From positions 3,480,501 to 3,544,500 of the forward strand of contig NZ_AP024745.1 of the NCBI RefSeq assembly GCF_019704555.1: 64,000 nt of DNA, read 5' to 3'. Origin of the DNA: Actinoplanes sp. L3-i22 (lineage in GTDB: Bacteria; Actinomycetota; Actinomycetes; Mycobacteriales; Micromonosporaceae). Position 1 is the stretch's first letter, and each line of letters opens with the position of its first letter. The notes beneath the pieces were generated by a model. The model ran no database searches. It was not told where the DNA came from and saw only the letters and a program-made list of their open reading frames with translations. Of the stretch, positions 1-8,765 are shown one piece after another. The translations under genes were made by a program, and so were the position numbers.

Positions 1-1089
1 GCCGTGCTGCTGCCGCTGGACGACCCGGCCGGGGCCGAGGCCGCCGCGGCCCGCCTGCTGGCCGGCATCGGCCGGCCGTTCCAGGTCGGCGACCAGCAGC
101 TGCTGCTGCACGCCAGCGTCGGCATCGCGATCGCCGCCGACGGCGAGACCGCCGACGAGGTACAGCGCAACGCGGACATCGCGATGTACGCCGCGAAGGA
201 GTCCGGCAAGGCGTCCTGGGTCCGCTTCGAGCCGAAGATGCGTCAGGACCTGGCGCACCACGCCCGGCTGTCCGGCGAGCTGCACACCGCGATCGTCCGC
301 GGCGAACTGCGCCTGGTCTACCAGCCGGTCTTCGACCTGCACACCGGCCTGCTCGCCGGCGCCGAGGCGCTGGTCCGCTGGCAGCACCCGGAGCGCGGCT
401 TCGTCTCGCCCGGCGACTTCATCCCGGCCGCCGAACGCTCCGGGCTGATCGTCCCGCTCGGCTCCTGGGTGCTGCGCGAGGCCTGCGCCCAGCTGGCCCG
501 CTGGCGCGCCGAGTTCGGCGACGGCGCGGTCGAGGCGATCAACGTCAACGTCGCGGTCCGCCAGCTGCGCGAGTCCGGCTTCGTCGACGAGGTCGCCGCG
601 GTGCTCAGCGAGACCGGGCTGACCAGCCAGAACCTGATCCTCGAGGTCACCGAGTCGTCGGTGGTCGACGGCTGGCAGGTCCGCGCGACCCTGCAGGCGC
701 TACACGAGATGGGCGTCAAACTGGCCCTCGACGACTTCGGCACCGGCCAGTCCTCGCTGAGCCTGCTGCGCGCCTTCCCGGTCGACGTCCTCAAACTCGA
801 CAAGTCGTTCGTCGACGGCATCGCCGAGGGCGCCGACCGCGGCCGCCTCGCGGTGGCCGCCGCGGTCGCCCAGCTCGCCGAGTACCTGCAGCTCAAGGTG
901 GTCGCCGAGGGCATCGAGAACGAGGAGCAGCGGGACCGGCTGGTGGAGATGGGCTACCGCTACGGCCAGGGCTACCTGATGGCCAAACCCCTCCCGGCCC
1001 AGGAATGCGCCAAACTCATGGCTCCGGCCCCGCCAAACCCCGATTCGGACGTACGCCCTCAGTCGCGCGTGCCGTCGATCGCCAGCTGA
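1..1089 (+). CDS. GGDEF-EAL c-di-GMP protein, 3' part only (5' end outside window)
   Basis: This is the C-terminal 362 residues of a protein that makes or degrades cyclic di-GMP. The reading frame is open to the first base, so the start lies upstream. Residues 1-80 are the end of a GGDEF domain (the ADIAMYAAKESGK-type tail). Residues about 95-340 are a complete EAL phosphodiesterase domain. Expected catalytic positions are kept: EALVRWQHP, an NVN in place of the usual NVS, EVTES, DDFGTG, LKLDKSF, VAEGIE and GQGY. The EAL half should therefore be active; the GGDEF active site is not visible. The stop overlaps the 3' end of the convergent membrane gene by 31 bp. Two further GGDEF proteins lie at 49.5-51.0 and 53.2-56.2 kb. 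Confidence 0.93.
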   Translation, partial: AVLLPLDDPAGAEAAAARLLAGIGRPFQVGDQQLLLHASVGIAIAADGETADEVQRNADIAMYAAKESGKASWVRFEPKMRQDLAHHARLSGELHTAIVRGELRLVYQPVFDLHTGLLAGAEALVRWQHPERGFVSPGDFIPAAERSGLIVPLGSWVLREACAQLARWRAEFGDGAVEAINVNVAVRQLRESGFVDEVAAVLSETGLTSQNLILEVTESSVVDGWQVRATLQALHEMGVKLALDDFGTGQSSLSLLRAFPVDVLKLDKSFVDGIAEGADRGRLAVAAAVAQLAEYLQLKVVAEGIENEEQRDRLVEMGYRYGQGYLMAKPLPAQECAKLMAPAPPNPDSDVRPQSRVPSIAS

Positions 1090-2309
1090 AGTGACGCGTC
1101 GGTGTAGTTGGCGCCGAAGAACGTCTCCATCTCGAGGTTGGGGAGATGGCCGGCGTCCAGCTCGCGGCGGGAGTGGCCGAACGCGAACCGGACGTGGGTC
1201 TCGACGAATGTCCCCTGCTCGGCCGGCCCGCTCGTCCCGTCGGCGGTGTCGATCGAGTACTCCACCTGCAGGAGCGGGCGCCGGCGGGTCAGCGCGGCGA
1301 TCCAGCTGGTGGGTTCGAGCTCCCAGACGGAACGCACCGGGCGGTCGGCGCCCATCTGCCCGGAGCGGGCATCCTGCAGCAGCCGGCCCGGGCGGAGGCG
1401 GTCCGCGAAGGCGGTGGCGAGCACCACACTGGCGCGAACGGTGTTCACCCTCCCGGCCGGAACGTTGACCAGGAAGTTCACCTGGGTCTGCTGCCCCGGG
1501 TCGAGGACGAATCCGGCCTGCAGGATGTCGAACCCGGTCTCGATCAGGGATTCGGAGCGGGGCATCTCGTAGCGTGCGCTCCACAGACTCGTGGCGACCT
1601 CGCCGGCGATCGGCCACTCCTGCTGGGTGCGGGTCTCGCGGGGCTCCGACGCACTCCCCATGAGCGCGTAGCGCGAACCCATCACGACAAGTGACTTCTT
1701 GCCGATGTTCGCGATGTCCGCCCGCACCTCGACGACCCGGTAGCCGGCGCCGTCCGGCCCGGTGCGCTCGGCCACCACCGCCAGGCGGAGCTTGATGTCG
1801 AGCACCTGGGCGTCGGTGACCGGCTGGTACGCGCCGACGACCAGGCTCATCAGCGGAACGGCCGCGGTGGCCGTGGCGGCGACGACGGCGGCCAGCACGG
1901 TCTCCGAGGGCCGGCCGCCGCTCGGTCGCCGGCCCCGGGCGAGCGTGGCGATCGCGGCGGCGGCGGGCGCGGCGGAGGCCAGCAGCCACAGCGCCGCCCG
2001 CGGGGCCTGGTCGAAGCCGGTCTGCACCGCGGCCAGCAGGAACCCGGGCATCGCTCCGGTCGCGAAGCCGAGCGTCGCCAATCCGGCCCGGTCCTGCCGG
2101 ACGAGGATCATCGCGGTCAGGTTCGCCAGGCCGGCGAAGAGGATGGCGACGCCGAGCAGCCGTTCCGCGGGACGGTAGGCCAGCAGGGCGTCGTGGCCGC
2201 CGAGCAGCAGTGAGCCCGCCGCCGTCAGTGCCACCGCGACCATCAGCGTGACGAGACCCCAGCGAACCGGCCGGATCCGGGCCGGTTCACTGATGACCAG
2301 CTGGTTCAT
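1059..2309 (-). CDS. membrane protein of unknown function
   Basis: A 416-residue protein I do not recognise. The N-terminal 165 residues contain four or five hydrophobic segments separated by short Arg-containing loops. A last membrane segment near residue 150-165 precedes a soluble C-terminal region of about 250 residues. That region is rich in beta-type sequence and has no cysteine motif or catalytic signature I can see. It probably sits in the membrane with an extracytoplasmic beta domain (inference). It is transcribed towards the GGDEF-EAL gene and overlaps its stop. The start codon has no clear Shine-Dalgarno sequence. Strong codon bias over the full length supports it as a real gene. 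Confidence 0.8.
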   Translation of the reverse strand: MNQLVISEPARIRPVRWGLVTLMVAVALTAAGSLLLGGHDALLAYRPAERLLGVAILFAGLANLTAMILVRQDRAGLATLGFATGAMPGFLLAAVQTGFDQAPRAALWLLASAAPAAAAIATLARGRRPSGGRPSETVLAAVVAATATAAVPLMSLVVGAYQPVTDAQVLDIKLRLAVVAERTGPDGAGYRVVEVRADIANIGKKSLVVMGSRYALMGSASEPRETRTQQEWPIAGEVATSLWSARYEMPRSESLIETGFDILQAGFVLDPGQQTQVNFLVNVPAGRVNTVRASVVLATAFADRLRPGRLLQDARSGQMGADRPVRSVWELEPTSWIAALTRRRPLLQVEYSIDTADGTSGPAEQGTFVETHVRFAFGHSRRELDAGHLPNLEMETFFGANYTDASLQLAIDGTRD

Positions 2310-2376
2310 GGGAGAAGTGTGGCCGCGGCCGATCCGCCCGCGGGCTCGGACGGTGCGCGGTCCGTCCCTCGGGTGA

Positions 2377-3768
2377 TCAGTCGTGGACGGTGAGGGTGGC
2401 GAGGCCGGCGACGGCTTCCAGGTCGATGCCGGAGGTGCCGGACCAGTCGTTGGCGGTGAACGAGCGGCCCGGGGCGATGCCCTTGTGGGTGGTGCCGTCC
2501 AGGGTGACCTGGCCGGCGCCGGACTGGACGCGGACCCGGACCGGGGTGGTGCCGGCCAGGGTCACCTGGAACTGGTCGACGCCGCCGGTCATCCGGACCG
2601 GGAGCAGGCCGTGCGGGTCCGGGAGGAGCAGGTCGATCCGGCTGGCGCCGCCGTTCAGGTCCAGGGCGGCCAGGTCGGCGCCGGTCAGGTCGAGGCGGGA
2701 CTGGGCGGTGCCGCCGTCCAGGCGCAGGGACCAGCGGACCGCCGAGCTCAGCTGGACGGTGACCGCCGCCGAGCCGCCGCTGCCGTCCGAGCGCAGGCTC
2801 AGCTTGACCGCGCCGTCGCGCTGCTCGGCGGACGGGGTGAGGCCGCTGTTCGCCGGGGTGCTCACCCGGAACAGGTCGTCGCCCAGGTCGGCGGCGGTGA
2901 GCTGGATCAGGGTGGCGCTGTCCAGGATGTCGAAGGACGCGGTGTCCAGGCCGCCGCGGGCGCCGGTCACCGTGCGGCCGGACCCGGCGGCGTCGTCGTT
3001 GCCCGCGTTGTCGTTGCCGTTCGCGTGGCCGGCCGTCGCCGCCTCGGTGGGGCGGGCCGTCGCGGCGGCCGCCGATGGGTCCGGTCTGCCGCGCGGGACC
3101 AGCAGGAACGCGGCGATCAGGCCGGCCAGGCCGGCGAACGCGGCGATCGCGATCAGCACCGGGCGGCGGCGCCGTGCGGCCGGCGGCGCCGGCTCGGTCT
3201 CCGGCGGCGCGCTCCAGCCGGGCAGCGGGTACGCCGAGGTGAACGCGGGGTCGTCGAACGGGTCGGTGGCCGGCGGGTAGGGCCCGCCGGAGATCGGGGT
3301 GAAGCCGGTCGGGTCGGTGTCCTCCTCGGCGAACCCGGCCGGGTCCGGCGCCGGCCACTCGCCGGTCGCCTCCAGCGTGGGCCGGCCCCCGGAGCGGATC
3401 GTGGGCCGGCCGGCGGGCAGCGACGTGTCCCGGCCGGCCGAGAAGAGCGTGGGCCGGTTGACCGGGAACGGCACGAAGGGGTCCGCGGGGTCCTCGACGG
3501 GGAGCAGCGCGAAGGAGTCGGCCGGGGCCGGCGCGAGGTCCTCGACCGGGAGCTGCGCGTAGTGCTCGGGGGAGAGCGGCGCCGGGTGCTCGGCGGCGCT
3601 CGACGGGGCGGGCGCGGGGTGGTCGGGGGAGAACGGCGCGGGATCCTCGGCGGAGAACGGCTCCGACGGCCGGGCCGGGAACAGCTCGGGGACCGGGTGG
3701 GTGCCCGGAGCGAACGCGACCGGCTGATCACCTTCGGTCGGAGTGGTGCCGGACGGAACCTCGCTCAT
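2377..3768 (-). CDS. Pro-rich single-pass membrane protein with extracytoplasmic beta domain
   Basis: A 463-residue protein. The ATG at 3768 was chosen because GGGAGG stands 5 nt before it; the frame stays open much further upstream only as an antisense shadow of gnd. Residues 1-225 are an acidic, proline-rich cytoplasmic region with degenerate repeats of the types EDPAPF, VEDLAPAP and GRPT. A basic stretch RRRR then precedes one membrane helix at about 232-255. The C-terminal 200 residues form Asn/Asp/Thr-rich beta strands resembling the right-handed beta-helix domains of DUF4097-type membrane proteins; this resemblance is tentative. Function unknown. It lies downstream of gnd on the same strand, but gnd has its own terminator. 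Confidence 0.8.
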   Translation of the reverse strand: MSEVPSGTTPTEGDQPVAFAPGTHPVPELFPARPSEPFSAEDPAPFSPDHPAPAPSSAAEHPAPLSPEHYAQLPVEDLAPAPADSFALLPVEDPADPFVPFPVNRPTLFSAGRDTSLPAGRPTIRSGGRPTLEATGEWPAPDPAGFAEEDTDPTGFTPISGGPYPPATDPFDDPAFTSAYPLPGWSAPPETEPAPPAARRRRPVLIAIAAFAGLAGLIAAFLLVPRGRPDPSAAAATARPTEAATAGHANGNDNAGNDDAAGSGRTVTGARGGLDTASFDILDSATLIQLTAADLGDDLFRVSTPANSGLTPSAEQRDGAVKLSLRSDGSGGSAAVTVQLSSAVRWSLRLDGGTAQSRLDLTGADLAALDLNGGASRIDLLLPDPHGLLPVRMTGGVDQFQVTLAGTTPVRVRVQSGAGQVTLDGTTHKGIAPGRSFTANDWSGTSGIDLEAVAGLATLTVHD

Positions 3769-3894
3769 CGTGCCTCCCGGGCCCGTTGTCCTGGTGATGA
3801 CTACGGACGCCGGGCCCCGGCGGATGGGTCCGGCGTCCAGTGGTTTGCGGACGCGCGGCTCAGGTCGTACCCAATAATGGTCTTGAATGTGAAA

Positions 3895-3919
3895 CGCCCC
3901 GGTCGCGGGGACCGGGGCG
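3895..3919 (-). terminator. terminator of gnd
   Basis: A perfect 10-bp inverted repeat (CGCCCCGGTC and GACCGGGGCG, loop of 5) begins 20 nt after the gnd stop. On the minus strand it is followed by TTTCA, a short U-run typical of intrinsic terminators in high-GC genomes. Confidence 0.75.
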
Positions 3920-3938
3920 AATCGGGGAACAGCGCAGG

Positions 3939-5378
3939 TCAGGCGTCGACCTCGGCGCGGTCGTCGGTCGCCCACAGGGTGTGGAACGAGCCGTCCCGGT
4001 CGATCCGGTGGTACGTGTGGGCGCCGAAGAAGTCCCGCTGGCCCTGGATCAGCGCGGCCGGCAGGCGCTTGGCGCGCAGGCCGTCGTAGTAGGCCAGCGC
4101 GGACGCGAAGCCCGGGGCGGGGATGCCCTGCTGGGCGGCGGTGACCACGACCCGGCGCCAGGCGTCCTGCGCCCCGCTGACCGCGTCCAGGAAGTAGTCG
4201 TCGACCAGCAGCGTGGTCAGCGACTCGTTCTTGTCGTAGGCCTGCTTGATGAAGTCCAGGAACTTGGCCCGGATAATGCAGCCGGCCCGCCAGATCTTGG
4301 CCATCGCGCCCGGGTCGATCGACCAGTCGTACTCCTTGCTGGCCGCCTGGATCTGCTGGAAGCCCTGCGCGTACGCGACGATCTTGGAGGCGAACAGCGC
4401 CTGCTCGACGTCCGCGCGCAGGTCGCCGCCGACGTGCTCGGCGCCGGCCGACGGGCCCGGGAGCCCGGCGTCGGCGGCCGCCTTGCGGACGTCCGCCCCA
4501 CCGGAGAGCGCACGGGCGAAAACGGACTCGGCGATGCCGCTGACCGGCACCCCCAGGTCCAGCGCCGCCTGCACGGTCCAGCGGCCGGTGCCCTTCTGCT
4601 CGGCCTGGTCCAGCACGATGTCGACGAACGGCTTGCCGGTCGCGGCGTCGTTCTGCTTGAGCACCTCGGCGGTGATCTCGATCAGGTACGACCCGAGCCG
4701 GCCCTCGTTCCACTCGCCGAACGTGGTGGCGATCTCCGTCGGGGACAGCCCGCCGACCTGGCGGAGCAGGTCGTACGCCTCGGCGATGAGCTGCATGTCG
4801 GCGTACTCGATGCCGTTGTGCACCATCTTGACGAAGTGGCCGGCGCCGTCCGGGCCGACGTGCGTGCAGCACGGCTCGCCGTCGACCTTGGCCGAGATGT
4901 CCTCGAGCAGCGGGCCGAGCGCGTCGTACGACTCCTTCGGGCCACCCGGCATGATGCTCGGGCCGTGCAGCGCGCCCTCCTCGCCGCCGGACACGCCCAT
5001 GCCCACGAAGTGCAGGCCCTTGGCCTTGAGCGCGGCCTCCCGGCGACGGGTGTCCGCGAAGTGCGCGTTGCCCGCGTCGATCAGCATGTCGCCCTCCTCC
5101 AGGAGGGGGGCGAACTCGTCGATCACGGCGTCGGTGGCCGGACCGGCCTTCACCATGATCACGACGCGGCGCGGGCGCTCCAGGCTCTGCACGAAGTCCT
5201 CGGCGGTCTCCGCCGGCAGGAAGGTGCCCTCGTGCCCGAACTCCTCGACCAGCTCCTTGGTGCGGCCGTAGGAGCGGTTGTGCACCGCCACGGTGTGCCC
5301 GTGCCGGGCGAAGTTACGGGCCAGGTTGCGACCCATCACCGCCAGGCCGGTGACCCCGATCTGCGCCTTCTGCGACAT
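3939..5378 (-). CDS. gnd: 6-phosphogluconate dehydrogenase, NADP-dependent, decarboxylating
   Basis: A 479-residue enzyme of the oxidative pentose phosphate pathway, converting 6-phosphogluconate to ribulose 5-phosphate, CO2 and NADPH in the cytosol. The Rossmann motif GVTGLAVMGRNLARN and the NADP-binding NRS are at residues 9-36. The substrate/catalytic signatures GVSGGEEGA, KMVHNGIEY (catalytic Lys) and KGTGRWT follow. The length is that of the long, dimeric GndA form, not the about 300-residue form many actinomycetes keep beside recF. The ATG at 5378 is the family start. It is a single gene with a terminator downstream and a 15-nt palindrome upstream that may be an operator. Confidence 0.97.
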   Translation of the reverse strand: MSQKAQIGVTGLAVMGRNLARNFARHGHTVAVHNRSYGRTKELVEEFGHEGTFLPAETAEDFVQSLERPRRVVIMVKAGPATDAVIDEFAPLLEEGDMLIDAGNAHFADTRRREAALKAKGLHFVGMGVSGGEEGALHGPSIMPGGPKESYDALGPLLEDISAKVDGEPCCTHVGPDGAGHFVKMVHNGIEYADMQLIAEAYDLLRQVGGLSPTEIATTFGEWNEGRLGSYLIEITAEVLKQNDAATGKPFVDIVLDQAEQKGTGRWTVQAALDLGVPVSGIAESVFARALSGGADVRKAAADAGLPGPSAGAEHVGGDLRADVEQALFASKIVAYAQGFQQIQAASKEYDWSIDPGAMAKIWRAGCIIRAKFLDFIKQAYDKNESLTTLLVDDYFLDAVSGAQDAWRRVVVTAAQQGIPAPGFASALAYYDGLRAKRLPAALIQGQRDFFGAHTYHRIDRDGSFHTLWATDDRAEVDA

Positions 5379-5398
5379 TCCTGCGTCCTCTCATAACC

Positions 5399-5413
5399 GG
5401 CCCGTAACGGGCC
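5399..5413. promoter_or_regulatory. palindrome in the gnd upstream region
   Basis: GGCCCGTAACGGGCC is a perfect 7+7 inverted repeat around one A, about 20 bp upstream of the gnd start. Position and symmetry suit a dimeric repressor in the 5' leader. It could equally form a small RNA hairpin. No regulator gene is adjacent. Confidence 0.4.
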
Positions 5414-5567
5414 CCGCATTCATTTCTACGGGATCGGGCGGGCTGTGGTTCGATCACGTCCAAGTAGTGAACATGCCGGGGCGGGGCGAAACGCGGCGGA
5501 GATCCGCGCGGCGGTACGCTTCGTGCCATGTCGTTCCGGGCCGTGCCGTCATCCGGTCGAGTCTGAC

Positions 5568-5882
5568 ATGCGCCGGGGCGAGATCTGGACCATCGGCGAC
5601 CGCTCCGACCTGCGATACCGCGTGTTGGTGCTCTCGGCGGACAGTTACAACGAGCGGGACAACGCGTCACCGTACTGCGCCCCGATCGTACGCCAGCGGG
5701 GGGTCACCGAGTTGCCACCGTTCGCGGTCGCCCTCACCGAGCAGGACCCGATCACCGGCGTCGTGGTGGTCAACCGGATGCGCCGGCTGCCGGCCACCAC
5801 CGGCGCCGAGCGGATCGGCATGGTGACCGGGGCGAGCATGGCCCGGCTGACCGAGGCCGTGCGGGACCTGTTCGAGCTCTGA
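5568..5882 (+). CDS. orphan MazF/PemK-fold protein
   Basis: A 104-residue protein with the overall pattern of MazF/PemK endoribonuclease toxins: an N-terminal MRRGEIW, a central RVLVLSAD strand, APIV, then ITGVVVVNRMRRL and a C-terminal helix ending RDLFEL. No antitoxin-like short ORF precedes or follows it, so it is not an obvious toxin-antitoxin pair. The Ser/Thr that follows the API motif in active MazF is replaced by Val41-Arg42, so RNase activity is doubtful (inference from family knowledge). The ATG at 5568 puts the conserved strand right at the N terminus. It faces away from gnd. Confidence 0.72.
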   Translation: MRRGEIWTIGDRSDLRYRVLVLSADSYNERDNASPYCAPIVRQRGVTELPPFAVALTEQDPITGVVVVNRMRRLPATTGAERIGMVTGASMARLTEAVRDLFEL

Positions 5883-6036
5883 AGTCAGGTTTGGACGCCG
5901 ATCTATCCTTTCGATCGCCCGAAAGCCTTACGCCCGACCGGGTGACCTGTGCGATGAACGGTGCAGTCGGGGGATGCGACCGCCCGACGCGCTGGCGTAA
6001 GCAGGAACCCGTAGGCCGGACGGGGAGGCGTTTTCA

Positions 6037-7455
6037 GTGGGTGGTCAGGCGTTTGCGGAGGCACTCAGCGATCGACGGGCCAGGATGGACGCCGTGGTCG
6101 AACGGGCGGTCGGGCTGCTGGCCGGCCGGGCCCGGTGCCGGGTCGCGGACGCGTATCGGCACCTTTTCCGGATCGCCGCCGAGCAGGACAGCGCTCCGGA
6201 GGACGTGGCCGGCCGGGTGATCCGGCTGCTCGACGGCACGGACGCGCCGCCGTCGCCGTTCGCCGGCGGCGACCTGGTCGTCGACCGGCTGGCCGCGGTG
6301 GAGGAGCTGGCCGCGCTCGGCTGGGGGGAGTGGGACCTGGTCACCGGCGAGGTCTACTGGTCGCCGCAGCTGTACCGGATCTACCAGCGGGACCCGGCGC
6401 TCGGCCCGATGACGGCGGCCGAGGGGAAACGGGCCGGCGACGGCGACCTGTCGCTGCGCGAGGCCGCGCTCGCCGCGGCCCACGGGCGGGACCGGATCGA
6501 GCTGGTCACCCGGGTCCGGATCGGCGGGCGGGTCCGGCGGCTGCGGACCGTCGCGACCACCGTGCGCGACGGCGACGGCCGCCCGGTGCGCCTGTTCGGC
6601 ATCGTGCAGGACGTCACCGGGCAGCCGGTCAGCGCGGAACGGCTGGCCGAGGTCGAGCAGAAGCTGGACGAGCAGCGCCGGGCCGCGGCCGCCGAGCACA
6701 ACCTGACCCTGCGCCTGCAGGAGATCATCCTGCCGATCCCGGACGAGCCGATCGAGCTGCCCGGGCTCAAGGCCGCGGTCCGCTACCTGCCGGCCGGGCA
6801 GGAGACGATGGTCGGCGGCGACTGGTACCACGCGGCCGCCCTGCGCGACGGGACCGTGCTGCTCGCCGTCGGGGACGTGGCCGGTCACGGCACCCAGGCG
6901 GCCAGCAACATGGCCCAGCTGCGGCACGCCCTGCGCGCGCTGACCGTGGTCGACAGCGACCCGGCCACCCTGCTCGGGCACCTCAACCGGCTCACCTGCG
7001 AGCTGGAGCGGGAGACCCCGGAGCTGACCGCGACCGCGGTGATCGCCCGGTTCTTCCCGCAGCGGCAGGAGCTGGTCTGGGCGCAGGCCGGGCACCCGCC
7101 GCCGCTGCTCTGCCGCAACGGCCGGACCGCGACGCTGACCCGCCCGTCCGGGCCGATGCTCGGCGTGGTCGAGGACGCCCGCTACCGCTCCGAGGTGATC
7201 GGCTTCCTCCCCGGCGACGTGCTGCTGCTCTACACCGACGGGCTGGTCGAGCACCGCGGCCAGGGCCTGGACACCGGGCTGGACGCGGTGATCGCCGCGG
7301 TCGACGACGCCGTGCGCACCGCGCCGCACCAGCCGCTCGCCGAGCTGGTCGGCCGGTTGCGGCGGGCCAACCCGGACGACGACACGTGCATCCTGGCCGC
7401 CCGCCCGTCCACCGGCGGCACCCGGGATCTGCGCCACCTGATGACCCGCCCATAA
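6037..7455 (+). CDS. ANTAR-PAS-PP2C (SpoIIE/RsbU-type) phosphatase
   Basis: A 472-residue cytoplasmic signalling protein. Residues about 10-65 match an ANTAR RNA-binding domain (VERAVGLLAGRA, then ADAYRHLFRIAAEQ). Residues about 85-200 form a PAS domain (GWGEWDLVTGEVYWS, ending in FGIVQDVT). Residues 235-460 are a PP2C-type Ser/Thr phosphatase with metal ligands in VGGDWYHA, VGDVAGHG, TDGLVEH and DDDTC, so it should be catalytic. The GTG at 6037 has GGGGAGG 8 nt upstream. It precedes the glnX-like gene by 68 bp, and the three genes may form one signalling unit. Usual substrates of such phosphatases are anti-anti-sigma factors; none is nearby. Confidence 0.9.
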   Translation: MGGQAFAEALSDRRARMDAVVERAVGLLAGRARCRVADAYRHLFRIAAEQDSAPEDVAGRVIRLLDGTDAPPSPFAGGDLVVDRLAAVEELAALGWGEWDLVTGEVYWSPQLYRIYQRDPALGPMTAAEGKRAGDGDLSLREAALAAAHGRDRIELVTRVRIGGRVRRLRTVATTVRDGDGRPVRLFGIVQDVTGQPVSAERLAEVEQKLDEQRRAAAAEHNLTLRLQEIILPIPDEPIELPGLKAAVRYLPAGQETMVGGDWYHAAALRDGTVLLAVGDVAGHGTQAASNMAQLRHALRALTVVDSDPATLLGHLNRLTCELERETPELTATAVIARFFPQRQELVWAQAGHPPPLLCRNGRTATLTRPSGPMLGVVEDARYRSEVIGFLPGDVLLLYTDGLVEHRGQGLDTGLDAVIAAVDDAVRTAPHQPLAELVGRLRRANPDDDTCILAARPSTGGTRDLRHLMTRP

Positions 7456-7523
7456 CCGCGTTACGTGTTGCTCCCACGCCCTACCGTCGTCGGCAGTCAC
7501 CAGGCGGACCTCGGGAGTGGACA

Positions 7524-8765
7524 GTGCCACGACTAGCCACACCGGATCTCTACCGCGTCGTCGCCGCGGCCCTGATCGTGCTCGGGCTCGCGCTCGGCGG
7601 GACGGCGCTGGCCACCGTCCAGCACCGGGCCGCGCTGACCCGGGACATCACCGAGGTGAGCGGGCCGCTGAGCGTCGGCGCGCAGGAGCTGTACCGATCA
7701 CTGTCGGACGCGGACGCGACCGCGGCGACGGCGTTCCTGACCAACGGCGCCGAGCCGCCGGTGCTGCGCCAGCGCTACCTGGACGACCTCGCCCGGGCCG
7801 CCGCCGCGCTGACCGTGGCGACCCGGGACGCCGACGACGCCGACGCGGCCCGGCTCGCGGTGCTCACCGATCGGCTGCCGGTCTACACCGGGCTGGTCGA
7901 GACGGCCCGGTCGTACAACCGGCTCGGGGTCCCGCTCGGTGGGGCCTACCTGCGGGAGGCCTCCGCGCTGATGCGGCAGACGCTGCTGCCCCAGGCGGCC
8001 GGGCTGTTCACCGCGGCGCAGGCCCGGCTGAGCGACGCGCAGCGCGGGGCGTCCGGGTTCGCCTGGCCGATCGTGGTGCTCGGGCTGCTCCTGGTGGCCG
8101 GGCTGATCGCCGCGCAGGTGCTGGTCGCCCGGCGTACCCATCGGGTGTTCAATGTCGGTCTGGTGGCCGGCAGCCTGGTCGCGCTGATCGTGCTGGCCTG
8201 GTCGTCGGCCGCGCTGGGCGTCACGGCCGGCCGGGTGGACGTCGGGCGGACGCAGGGCTCGGTCCTGGTCGACGTGCTCGCCGGCGCGCGCCGGGCGGCC
8301 CTGCAGGCCCGCGCCGACGAGTCGCTCACGCTGGTCGCCCGGGGCGGCGGGGCGACCTTCGAGAAGGACTACGGCGCGGTGGTCCAGCAGCTGACCGCGC
8401 TGCTCGAGCGGGCCGCCCACGACGCGCCGGCCGCCGACCGGCCGGTCATCCTCGCGGCCGGCGCGCACGCGGCCCGGTGGAACGGGCTGCACGCCGAGCT
8501 GCGGGCGCTGGACGACAAGGGCGACTACCTGGCGGCGGTGGCGAAGGCGACCGCGACCGGCCCGGCCGACTCCGCCGCGGTCTTCGCCGACCTGGACGCC
8601 GCGCTGACCACCGCGCTGGCCACCGCCAACCACCGGGTCGAGGGGCAGGACGGGCTCGGCGTGCGCGCCCTGACCGCCCTGGAGGTCGCGTTGCTGCTGC
8701 TCACCGTGGGCCTGCTCGCCGCGGTCGTCCTCGGGTTCCGGCCCCGGATCGGAGAATACCGATGA
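7524..8765 (+). CDS. glnX: GlnX-like four-helix membrane sensor
   Basis: A 413-residue protein with four membrane helices: one near the N terminus (LIVLGLALGG), two back to back at about 175-235 and one near the C terminus. They enclose two helical extracytoplasmic domains. This topology, and the lipoprotein translated from the overlapping next gene, match GlnX. In mycobacteria GlnX and GlnH pass amino-acid (Asp/Glu) availability to the kinase PknG. The GTG at 7524 has GGGAG 6 nt upstream. The stop overlaps the glnH start as ATGA, so translation is coupled. The expected third gene, pknG, is not here. The family name rests on topology and context, not an alignment. Confidence 0.75.
   Translation: MPRLATPDLYRVVAAALIVLGLALGGTALATVQHRAALTRDITEVSGPLSVGAQELYRSLSDADATAATAFLTNGAEPPVLRQRYLDDLARAAAALTVATRDADDADAARLAVLTDRLPVYTGLVETARSYNRLGVPLGGAYLREASALMRQTLLPQAAGLFTAAQARLSDAQRGASGFAWPIVVLGLLLVAGLIAAQVLVARRTHRVFNVGLVAGSLVALIVLAWSSAALGVTAGRVDVGRTQGSVLVDVLAGARRAALQARADESLTLVARGGGATFEKDYGAVVQQLTALLERAAHDAPAADRPVILAAGAHAARWNGLHAELRALDDKGDYLAAVAKATATGPADSAAVFADLDAALTTALATANHRVEGQDGLGVRALTALEVALLLLTVGLLAAVVLGFRPRIGEYR

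Noticed and set aside
2377..4872. An 831-codon minus-strand frame joining two genes
   Set aside because: Its first half is an off-frame reading of gnd; the real gene starts at 3768 behind GGGAGG.
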